A stretch of DNA of 64,000 nt, taken from positions 546,331 to 610,330 of the forward strand of contig NC_018247.1 in NCBI RefSeq assembly GCF_000227135.1, given 5' to 3'. Positions 31,601 through 39,198 of this stretch are shown here, one piece after another. The notes under the pieces are model-generated. The model was not told the DNA's origin. It was given only the letters and a program-made list of their open reading frames with translations, and did no database searches. The position numbers and the translations under genes are program-made. This DNA comes from Leishmania donovani (Eukaryota; Euglenozoa; Kinetoplastea; Trypanosomatida; Trypanosomatidae). Every line of letters starts with the position of its first letter. Position 1 is the first letter of the stretch.

Positions 31601-33970
31601 CGCAGCGTCCGCGGGCTTCGTTGCAGCGGTGACACGGGGGTCGGCCAGGGTGGCTTCGCCGTGCGCGCCGGAGCTCGTGGCGGCACGCCGTCCACAGCCA
31701 CTACTCGGCGTCGTGACGCCGGCGACAGAGGTGTCGGGCCGCAGGATGGGGACGACTACTTTGCGTCTGAGCTGCAAGTAGGTAGCGAGGGCGTCGTCGG
31801 TGGCAGCGGGATGGCCAGCATGCTCCTCGACGCGGAGGCCTTCGCGCTGCATCCGCTGTGGACTCTGGACAGCACTGCCATGATGACTTTCGCCTACGGC
31901 GCCCTCAGCTTCCTAGAGCGTTTCATGCTGGAGGAGACGGACGACAGCGACCCACGCCACCCCATGAACCTCGAAAAAGAGAACGCCTTGTACGAGTACA
32001 GTCAACGCGTAGAGTGCAACATCCGCGCATCTGCGCAGGAGGCCGCAGCGGGCGTGGTGGGCGGAGGCAGATGCGGCGGGACACCGCTGCTGGCGGTGCG
32101 TGATAGGGAGCAGCTGAGCAGAACGGCCGGCAGCACAGCACCCTTGCCGACGGCCACGCGTGCGTATGCCCCATTCCAGTGCATTGGTGTAGGCGACATT
32201 GGTCGGGCTGGTGTGCCTGGATACGGACGCCGCCGCGCGTCAGCGTCCTCTAGCTCCTCTCCAGAGTCCAGTGCGACACGGCGTGGGGGTGGTGTCGGCG
32301 CGGCCGCCTTGTCCCTCTCGCGTGTGGCTGGTAACGTGGATGTCATCCTCTTCCACCCCTCGGAGCCGATGTTGGTGACATCGACAACAGGCGGCTTGTT
32401 GAGCGTGTGGTCGTACGAGCCCGTCGGCAAAGCAGCTGCGGACGAGGTGGAGGCGGCGCAGGACGCAGCCAACAATGACAGGGGTGAGGTCGGTTATGAG
32501 CGCTCTGCGACAGCTCGAGGCGCACGCAGAGGGTCTATTTCGTCTCTTCGAGCCTTGGAGGCTCGCGCGCAGTATTTCCTGCGCGATGTTGTTGGCCGCG
32601 CCAACTCCGCCACGGCGCGTGTTGCGCAGCCTCGATACATGTACGATCGATACAACCCACATGGCCAGGCCCCAGCTCGGCGCGCGGGCGGCGCCATTGC
32701 CGCTGCTAAGGTGGAGCTGGAGGCGCGTCGGCTCTCGCGCACTGCGTACGGCACAGGCAAGGATGTCAACGCCGCAGCTTACCGCCGTGACGAGGCAAGT
32801 GGCCTCGGTGGTGGCGGCAGTCGGCCCGGTATGTGGATGGAGCGCGCCGAGGCTGCCAATGCCGCTGCCGCGCTACCGTCCTCGTACCGGCATGGCCACC
32901 TGCACTACTACCACGGGGTGGGCGACCTGCACCTTGTCGACGCGGCCTACCGCCCTCTGCTGTGTGCGGTGCGGCGCACCGGTGCTGTGGAGGTGTTCTC
33001 TGACTTCGCTGACCGCCGGGAAGTGCGCCGCGTGACTACCTTTGAAACGATGCCGCTGGATCAGAGAGAGGAGCAGCACCACTGCGTGTCGAGCTACCAA
33101 CCCCCTACCGGCCTGCTGTACGTGAGTACTCAGGACGGTGGTGTCAGTGCCTGGGACTTGGGAAGCGAGCAGCGGCTTGCCCTGTCTGGCCGATTGGCTT
33201 CCGCTGCGGAGGATAACGCAGCCGTGTCGGCCCTCATGGCCCACCCATGCACGCCGTACGAGTACGTTGTGGGCAGCTACGGCATGCCCGTATGCGTCTT
33301 CGATTTGCGCGACGGCGTCACCGGAGCGGCTCGACGCGGAGTGTCTCTGCCGTCTCTCCGTTGCTGCATCAGGAGCGGCCTCGTCTCGCCCTTTTGCTTG
33401 CGGGTGAGCTACTCGCGGCGCTACCCAAATGCGGTGGTGGCCGGGTACGCTGCCGGCACAGTGGCCGTCTGGGATCGGCGCTATACGAAGGAGCCGTGCA
33501 TTCTGTTTGGCGCGGCGCACGACAGCCTGTATGCCACAGACCTCACATCGAGTGAGGCCCACGGCGCCTCCGCTGTCGCCCCTCGCATGATTCGTCAGCT
33601 CGACACGCATCCGAGCAGCAAGCGGTTTCTGACGCTCATGACAACTCCGTCATCGCTGCAGCTGCTGCAGCCGTGGAGAGGCGACGGACGGGCGAGCCTG
33701 GCTGGCGCAGACCGTGCTGGCGGCAGCCTCTTGCCTCATGAGGGACCGCTAAATCGACCGACAACCTCTCTTCTGCATCAGTTCTCACTAGACAGCGGCA
33801 GCAGCGAGGACACCAACGGCGGCAGTGGCGGTGGTAGCAGCGGTCCCGGGGCCGCGTGCTTTCACGACTTCAGCCCTGTCCTCGGCATCGGCGTCGGCAG
33901 CACTGTGCAGCTATACGGCACGCCGCATCTCCCCTCAGCCGCAGCGTACCTGGAACGAGGCCTGGCCTGA
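25697..33970 (+). CDS. Raptor homologue, TORC1 scaffold subunit
   Basis: This gene encodes 2757 residues, about twice the length of human Raptor. ATG 25697 is the first in frame. The Raptor N-terminal caspase-like (RNC) domain starts near residue 272 ('SKRLCIALNVETSIVE') with 'AKVIFHYVARGVPPPRG' and 'PLVFVADCAEAG'. The hallmark block 'SDILTSCLTTPLRMAI' is at 613-628, followed by 'FPGTLTDKKTPLGQLQWYLQ', 'CIAWSTL', 'LFREDVYVAPLFRGYLLAER'. A helical HEAT-type region and disordered insertions occupy the middle. From about 2210 to the end is a WD40 region ('VDVILFHPSEPMLVTSTTGG', 'GLLYVSTQDGGVSAWDLG', 'AAGTVAVWDRRYT'). In the caspase-like dyad Cys446 is kept but Arg397 sits where other Raptors have His. 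The role inferred from the family is presenting substrates to TOR kinase in growth control. The extra length is low-complexity Gly/Ala/Ser/Thr sequence. Confidence 0.95.
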   Translation: MPAASPPAWPARHHADSPLRMVLSVPDMESLDEITDGDVQELLLAMASPTGSHGRVIRLTDAKAPAEDDPVASYSAEVAYTHEEQPAQQQQPQRRPFVAHGVYTAGRSRRVSLPEDPMSSPVTTEFHSTFPCSGRRTSVAPPLLQDTPLSQPNMFAEPNNTTLVSRSSTPTSPLSTTLGSPTKTQDSRVEYRSEASPLSPSPSASPALPCLVPISDTEVLEAELHRWDSQLVQECWLHQELHGVRWDEELLLQHGAAYRPRAIASRTTVSMTHSKRLCIALNVETSIVENAEGALRDERGEGGGGGEAAGMPSMSSPEAEAWSPLFMWRSPAFILGDSSAVLAQLSERLSEQYKGLAPRPLPTTCCANARPSDLIQALSDARKDAGNAKVIFHYVARGVPPPRGGNLYLMNIGPSATGYAGPPYSKLSLDTFRSRVGFPLVFVADCAEAGEILNYYIRMCEEQHQQRYFTSSREYQLMSSRQVSAVEMDAPADSQASRISSSYDRVGSNLDTVPADPLHCGGHFGAGGMDSAAPPQSTILQDFYFIGATGSTDSGNGGASGSGSSAMRSRVGVGRGDAGMMGVGAAAGGAAGGGRAVSDGDAGALRHHLRLPSDILTSCLTTPLRMAILWFVAERPELQALHPLILHLFPGTLTDKKTPLGQLQWYLQCITECIAWSTLSLPQYSRLFREDVYVAPLFRGYLLAERIIVGGLGGCLSVYPPVPATHSHRLWSTWDNIVERSCVSLLRAVRPAPPHCASVLEFRSWLDVQVTSWKYSRPDLLAVEVSNAVPAAAASPGAEAQTSCLPSLPDDTAVVIPPFLAEELLGLQAMLDGITQQSFELPRAYLAGVWGLRPRSSTSAAWGGTSTTTPGADGRDEAGEVGRERRRPYVCPTSGRVQGRNGRGAAARVPLSSVADQYANSLHSSYPRAPQQPQQATAIPSPSDGLARLTAASRSSVALPNSSESAAAGLVWDRNTQSTTVALLPHASTRCQDPRKKRPTAPEGAAAVTSGAPKQVESRATVTFGRYQRVPNADLSRLSNATTIAAVPAASATSDGVAVLPTAALSRAATQGPPAHVEVRKTEYITNLFTSTTTSGQAASFRYTAELYRPADAIESTAALGNLYSSSSTAATAAAASEAPPPQQTFPFMERMPSLLQALLVAAHRERATELVCRLVDCGPAAVLQCAEANVYRFVLDRYWSRPDLRFLMPATLFIYCKSCYADPELIGSAKQRDVAVKACAEVLQCPVEVPPSTSSAGGDEAPGAWQSNVLGPYATPYGQRMMAASLLTLIALHSDDGREACHQHGVFQLCCQLLQQAQEEAPLWLAATEASTAPATTAGATAAPPIPRVLSFSQKLHVLSSPPALRLQRPATPLCEAGDEPPHMTPPPAFIATTYHLTLLTLFVSLLCSWKLPAATPAAEEEDRNTEREEEGVTFGSSAADVGASFPGAAPPDPPSLSPPLDGTVQDVPQTSAEVLEAGLHIAAPALLHFMYSDTSILRGAAQRCFMMVLISPAPSQASRARYAELQLHRLHGLPVRMSEMNTDLRLEATRMAYTAYRWLFAQLREDIPVEEIGQYVAQWMYRWFRLAAKGKPPPPPSIFGDKSFCRGGGQQTSLRAHGSNATSPQHQQQQATHSVWAPPTVSVSYHEPHVVTPGPIYSHRRSNVLVPAARSARVGMVSDSATGGGAGSVVLGGGLRHHIMPQDHRRLQAYLPPLSNLVRLFFEHTQDTCPYVRTYVRRVVLEEFSFLRQSWYDDYTVMDPQRRTSPSPVAEEDDYSGAGRHHYPGHQRRQRHASGSRQSYRHIDRHHGVSGEGGQGCGGEELEASYAVSGGGLATYLPLKQLLHVRETEAHGGGPAATSLFGMRTMGASPMPMSSDFEAGHWSVAAAAASAGDVEDVAEPHPAVLRRFIVRLLRIASSNSAEGATASPMSPLRPHSHYRIEAAGAVGGKEGDEVDGGGGDTRQKRGRSVRGLRCSGDTGVGQGGFAVRAGARGGTPSTATTRRRDAGDRGVGPQDGDDYFASELQVGSEGVVGGSGMASMLLDAEAFALHPLWTLDSTAMMTFAYGALSFLERFMLEETDDSDPRHPMNLEKENALYEYSQRVECNIRASAQEAAAGVVGGGRCGGTPLLAVRDREQLSRTAGSTAPLPTATRAYAPFQCIGVGDIGRAGVPGYGRRRASASSSSSPESSATRRGGGVGAAALSLSRVAGNVDVILFHPSEPMLVTSTTGGLLSVWSYEPVGKAAADEVEAAQDAANNDRGEVGYERSATARGARRGSISSLRALEARAQYFLRDVVGRANSATARVAQPRYMYDRYNPHGQAPARRAGGAIAAAKVELEARRLSRTAYGTGKDVNAAAYRRDEASGLGGGGSRPGMWMERAEAANAAAALPSSYRHGHLHYYHGVGDLHLVDAAYRPLLCAVRRTGAVEVFSDFADRREVRRVTTFETMPLDQREEQHHCVSSYQPPTGLLYVSTQDGGVSAWDLGSEQRLALSGRLASAAEDNAAVSALMAHPCTPYEYVVGSYGMPVCVFDLRDGVTGAARRGVSLPSLRCCIRSGLVSPFCLRVSYSRRYPNAVVAGYAAGTVAVWDRRYTKEPCILFGAAHDSLYATDLTSSEAHGASAVAPRMIRQLDTHPSSKRFLTLMTTPSSLQLLQPWRGDGRASLAGADRAGGSLLPHEGPLNRPTTSLLHQFSLDSGSSEDTNGGSGGGSSGPGAACFHDFSPVLGIGVGSTVQLYGTPHLPSAAAYLERGLA

Positions 33971-34576
33971 GGAGGAGCGGAGAGAGAAGCGTTGAGCTGG
34001 GGGAAGAGCGGAAGGATTTCCTGCTGAGGTGCGGCACCCGCGCACTGCTCATTTTTTGTGATGTTCCGCGAGAGTCGGCTGAGATGTTGACCCCGACCTT
34101 TCTATTCGCTTTTCTGGCTTTATGCGCCGCCTGCTACACCGTCTCTCCCCCCATCCGTGTGTTTGTCGCTCTCGTGTGCGCACGCATGGGGAGGGGCGGC
34201 GTGGCAGCCGGAAAGGAAGGAGACACCGCAGAAGCGCGACAAGACAAGAGAAGGGGTAGAGAAGCGGATGAGGGGTGGGGACCGCAGGCGGCGCATATAC
34301 GAAGCCGCGCGCATGAGTTCCGTGGAGTTCTTTGCGGCGAGTTGAACCGCGCGGCGGCGCATGCAGTGTGCATTTGTCGAACGGCGCCCCCTCCGCTCGC
34401 TGTCGTGCATCTGCACGCCATTTCATCGACAGTGACGCGCACACATTTGAACCCGCTGCTGCCGCTCTCTCCCTTGATGCCTTTCCTTTCCTTCTCTAGT
34501 CCTGGCCACTCCCTCTTCTATTGTCGTGGCCCGGTGTGTATGGAACGCACCACGTACGCAGCCCCCCTCCGCAACG

Positions 34577-34613
<37 letters not shown>

Positions 34614-35234
34614 GGACGCGCGCACATCCACGGCGGCAGTTTTTTTCTGCGCCGTTTTCTTTGTGCCTCCTCTTTTCTCACGCCTGCCCCGCATTGTCTA
34701 GCACGTTGGGACCTTCTCTCCCGCCGTCCATCCCTTCAAGGGAAGCTCACTCACATACCCCCCTCCCCTCTCCCTCCCCACACCCACCCGTGTTCGCACA
34801 TAAGCGGCTTCTTTGCACAACTACTGCTGCTGCTGCTACAACTCTTCTCCTTGCAGCACCGAGAAGCGTGTTTGCCGCGTTTTTGCGGGACTCTTGTTCT
34901 TGTGGCACTCTCCCCTCCCTCTCTTTTCCTTTCCTTCCTCCCCCTCTTCCTCACACTCTGCGCTGTTTTTCTCTTCCCCTCCTCCTCCTCCCCTACGAGA
35001 GCCGTGGCTCCCTTGCTGTGTTTGTTAGTCGCCGTTGCCGTGGCTGTGGCGTTGGTACTTTGACGGTCCCGGCCTTCCCGCCCCAACAACCCGCCCCCTC
35101 TCTCTCTCTCTTCACCCCTCCCGCTTCTGCGCACGCTGCAAGCACACACGCACATCCACCCAGTCGAGACGCCATTCACACCATCACTCCTTCTTGCCCA
35201 TCGGCTGCTGCAAGACACTGACCAAAAACCAAAG
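33971..35234. other. Intergenic region after Raptor, with CA repeat
   Basis: Likely Raptor 3'UTR, then pyrimidine-rich sequence from about 34640 preceding the next gene. It holds a (CA)16 repeat at 34579-34610. No supported gene. Confidence 0.55.
34579..34610 (+). repeat. (CA)16 microsatellite
   Basis: An uninterrupted CA dinucleotide run of 32 bases in the Raptor downstream region, read directly from the sequence. Confidence 0.95.
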
Positions 35235-36032
35235 ATGGGGTGCGGAGGAAGCAAGAGCATCCGCGAGAAGAAGGCCCAGGAGAACACGCCCGATGCGGCA
35301 CTCTTTCATATAGGTGATGCGCCAATGCTCATCGAGAGCCATCCGGTCTCGATGCCGGGGTCACCTGCGGCCGCTTCCACCCTCTCCGCGCCTGCGCCAT
35401 TACATCCTGAGTACGCAGGCGACTATGAGGCGCAGAATGCAATCTCCCCCAAATCGGGCAAGGCTTCCGCTGCTGGACCGGCGGAGCGCAACATGGGCTC
35501 GGAGGCAGAGTCTGCTGCTGCTACTCCAACTGCTGATAATGTGTCGGCTGTCAGCACCCCCCAAAAGGATGACAAGCAGCACGCGGGGAAGCCGATCACT
35601 CTTGACGAGCAGCAACACCAGCTTACTTCTAGGGTTCACGAGGAGAGCCAGGCCCGTTTCATGGTGGACGAAAGCTCCCCGTATGTTGGTCCGGGCCCCG
35701 CCGTGGAGTTCCCCATCGATCACGTCTACCGCTGCTTTGATGTGGAGAACGGCCTCCTGTTCCGCTTGGTGAACGACAAGCGCCACATATGGGCCTTCTA
35801 CAACGACACATCCGAGTACACGATGCGGATCTCCGTCACTTTCGGACCCGAGAGCTCTATCAAGGCTCTCGGCAGCACGCGCCAGGTTTCCCTCGATGAG
35901 ACAGGCCAGTGCCAGCTGGTGCTGGATGTGGCGCCAGGGGAGACCCAGAGCTTCATGCGCGGCGAGTACAACGGCTTTTACACGTGCTACGACGCCAGTC
36001 CGATTAACGTCGCCACCGACTTTGACGCATAG
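35235..36032 (+). CDS. Dually acylated calpain-related protein with long N-terminal linker
   Basis: This gene encodes 265 residues starting MGCGGS: Gly2 (myristoylation), Cys3 (palmitoylation) and Ser6. Residues about 8-160 are low-complexity Ala/Ser/Pro/Gln sequence. A single domain I/DUF1935 follows at about 165-258: 'CFDVENGLLFRLVND', 'IWAFYNDTSEYTMRIS', 'PGETQSFMRGEYNGFY'. The linker would hold the domain away from the membrane. The frame stops with TAG at 36030-36032, but the next about 360 bases still look coding in shifted frames, so the C-terminus may be shorter than the ancestral form. Confidence 0.9.
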   Translation: MGCGGSKSIREKKAQENTPDAALFHIGDAPMLIESHPVSMPGSPAAASTLSAPAPLHPEYAGDYEAQNAISPKSGKASAAGPAERNMGSEAESAAATPTADNVSAVSTPQKDDKQHAGKPITLDEQQHQLTSRVHEESQARFMVDESSPYVGPGPAVEFPIDHVYRCFDVENGLLFRLVNDKRHIWAFYNDTSEYTMRISVTFGPESSIKALGSTRQVSLDETGQCQLVLDVAPGETQSFMRGEYNGFYTCYDASPINVATDFDA

Positions 36033-36389
36033 GCGAGTCTACCTCGGCGGCAGCGGCGGAGGCGGGCGGGAAGCTTGACAAGCGCATTGCAGCCGAGCAG
36101 CTGAACAGTGCGGCAGCCGAGGTGCACGACAAGACCCGGCAGCCGATGGATGCCGTCCCCTGAAGCATCCGCTGAGGAGAATTCACCGGCGAAGACGGAG
36201 GATACGGGGCAGGAGGCCAAGACTTCCGCTGCTGCTAAGAAATCCGTTACTCCGATGGCGCCACCTGCTGCGGCGCTTGCTGAGACGGAGATGACACACC
36301 ACGACACCAAGGCCCACTTTGTCGAGGAGGCTTCTGTGACCGATCGCAAGGTGAATGATGACGTGGTGAGGGTGCCGCATGAGGTTTAG
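36033..36389 (+). pseudogene. Degraded C-terminal tail of the 35235 gene
   Basis: After the stop at 36032, the -1 frame from 36035 to about 36163 reads a typical Leishmania-style Ala/Glu/Lys-rich tail ('ESTSAAAAEAGGKLDKRIAA'). At about 36150-36165 the coding character returns to the original frame and runs to TAG at 36387-36389 ('EASAEENSPAKTEDTGQEAK', 'HHDTKAHFVEEASV'). One missing base near 36028-36034 and one extra base near 36155 would account for both shifts. Either the tail has been lost in this lineage or the assembly has two indels here. I describe it as a remnant and do not count it as part of the gene. Confidence 0.55.
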
Positions 36390-39198
36390 TGTACTTGTAT
36401 GACGAGGCTGTACGCATACATGATGCGCACGCATGTTGGGCGGATTCTCTTGGCGCCCAAAAACGTTCTTCTTGTGCTCTGTTTTGGTGTCTCTGCTCTC
36501 GCCTCTCCTCTCCTCTCTCCCCCTTTTCTTCTCTCCCGTCGCTATACAGTTCGTGCAAGATGCCGAGGGGCCGATGAGGCACCTGGCCCTCGTGCGCACA
36601 CACACGTGAGCAACGCGTGCTATAATTCCATTTGTGTGTATCGGATGGCGATGGTGTCTTGTTGAGACTTTGTTGTTTCTCCTCCACTGCCTTCATTTTT
36701 TCCCTATTGGTGCGCGTCTTGTTCCCCCCCTCGCTCCTTCTCATGCTCACCACTTCACCACGCCACCCGCCCCTTTCAAGTGCACACTCATTTTTCGTTT
36801 TTTCTCTCATCCCTCTAATGAGTTTCTCCGTCTGCTTTGGTGTCGGCGTCATTGCTACCTGGCCCTTCCCCTTGTCGTTTGGTAGAGGAGAGAGAGCGAA
36901 GTGTGTGTGCGTGTGCCAGTGAGGTGCGCTGATGATGGAATGGGCTAGCTGCTCTGTTTTCAGGCTTGTAGACATTCGGTGCTTCCTATCATTAGGCGTT
37001 TCTGCGTGTTCTCGTCTTCGTCCGCCATGCTTGGCCTATGCATGGTACGTGAAAGCGCTTTTATAATGTTTACACTCCAACTTCTTCCCTCCCCCTCCCT
37101 TCTTCCCCTTTGCGGTCCTACTCTCTCGTGTTCTTCCCATACGAACCCGTGCATGCGTCAAGCCTCTCTCTCTGAGAGCAAGTCCCGTGTATCTGTATCC
37201 ATCGAACCTCGCCCTCCCTCTCGTACTTGCTTCATGGAAGCAAGGGAGGAATTACGATGGGGCGCACTGACTACTTGGCGCGTTGTGTCGAAGGAGGTCA
37301 GAGGCAAAGGTGGGTATGATGGATGCGAGCAGTAATGAGTGGACGGCGATGCGTGTGCATTCTCACCGATGCATGTATGACTTTCTTATCATGAGAAAGG
37401 CGGGTGACGGATATAAACGCAGAGGAAAGAGAGGACGCGGCATCCAATCACGTATGCCCCCCCCCCTTGAACGCAATTCTTTGTCGACGCCAAAGAATAT
37501 GCTTGGCGTGTGGCTGTGCCCTTGCATGTCGACGACATTGATGGCCCTATGCACGGATGGCGCGTGCGTGCGTGGGAAAGCTTTTATAGCTTGCCTTTGA
37601 GCACATCCATTCTCTCCCCCTCCCTGTGTGTGTGTGTGTGTAGATGTGCTTTGTGGTTGCGCTAGTCCACGGGACACTGTTGGCCCATGCATACGAAACG
37701 CTCTTCGACTTTTTCGCCTTCACTGGTCTCTTAACCTTTCTCCCTTTCCCTCCCTGCTAGTGCACTCGACTCCTGCACGCACCTCTCTCTGTCTTCTTGT
37801 ATATGTCCTTGAGCGCCCCCTACTCTCATTGCCGCTCCACCGTGAGCAATGCGGCAAACGCGTTATGCGGGAGAGGCTGCTGGTGGTGGTGGTGGTGGGG
37901 TGAACAGCTCGGCCTATCTGTTGATCAGGAGAAGAGAGTGCCGTGTGTGGTGGAGGTAGGGAGGGGAGAAAGCTTCTTTCTCTCTTTGATTAGCACAAAA
38001 CGAAACACGGCAACAGATGCGTAACGAAAAAGGTGTCCATGGTGGCGGACTGACGCCGCCGGCCGGTATCGCTGGCCCAGCGCGGGCTGAAGAAGAGGAA
38101 TCGCGTTTGACAGTTGCTTTATGCTCCTCTCGGCTCACCACGGCACCAGCTCCCCTCTTTCTCGGCTGCTGCGCCTGTCGCCAACTGCGATGCCTTCTGC
38201 GGTGAGCGGTTTCCGAGGAGCACTTTCGATGCGTGCGCACTGGTGTGTCCTCCCGCCCTTCTTCAAGTCACACTCTCGATGCTCTTTCGACTCCCGACTT
38301 CTGTCCCACTGCACTGTCTCTATCCCTTCCTCCCTCCCCCTTACACACACCCACACACGTGCGCCTCCCCACCTCCACAGACGGTGAGCTGCCTCTTGGA
38401 GGACGCTTTCTTTATGCGCCACAGAAACCCTCCTCACACTTTTCATAGCCCCCGCCTCTCCTCTCTACCTTGCCGTTTCTCTCCTCCCTGTCTTATCCCT
38501 CCTCCTCTCTCTGCGCCCTCGTTTTCTTGTGGTTTGCAATACGAGACAAGGTGTTTCCACCTGCAGTGGCAGTGCGTCTTATATGTACATATGCACGTAT
38601 ATTCATTCTTGTCTGGATCTCTGGCGTAAGCGAAACGAGAAGGCGACAGCTGGTTACGTCGATCTCCCTCTTCTTAGTTTCGTCCTTCGCCGTTGCCTCC
38701 ACCGGCGTTATTGGCCCTGGAGGTGCAGTGCGTATGTGTGGACCTCAAGAGCGCATACGTGCACCTTGGAATTCGCCATCTCGCACTTCTGTCTCACACG
38801 TCTGCATTCTATTCCCTGCATGTTCTCCCTTCTTATGTCGGAGCACCGTCTTTCTCTTGTTTCCCCTTCTCTGTGTCTATGTAGCTCTCGTGGTGCGTGT
38901 GTGCTGCCCACGTCTTGTGCACGCTTTTACTTCTCTGGCTCCTTCTCCGCCGCCTGATCGGCGCATCAGCGCCGCCCTTTCACGTGCACGCTCGTTTTCT
39001 TCTGTTTTCTCGTTTCATTTTTTTTTCTGACTGATCTCTCCGCCTAAGTGCAGCCTGTGCTATTCTGCTCGTCCTCCCCTTGCTGCTACTGCTGCTGCTG
39101 CCCCACCTCCTTGTGTGCCTCTGTGCGTGTGTATTGTCCTTCTCGTCTCCACTGTCTTTGCCACGCAGCCCAAACACCTCATACGGCACGCCATCGCG
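36390..39198. other. Intergenic region
   Basis: C/T-rich sequence with small repeats (TG near 37625-37642, GGT near 37877-37898) and no supported gene. Candidate acceptor AGs for the next gene follow the tracts near 39048-39053 and 39168. Confidence 0.55.
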
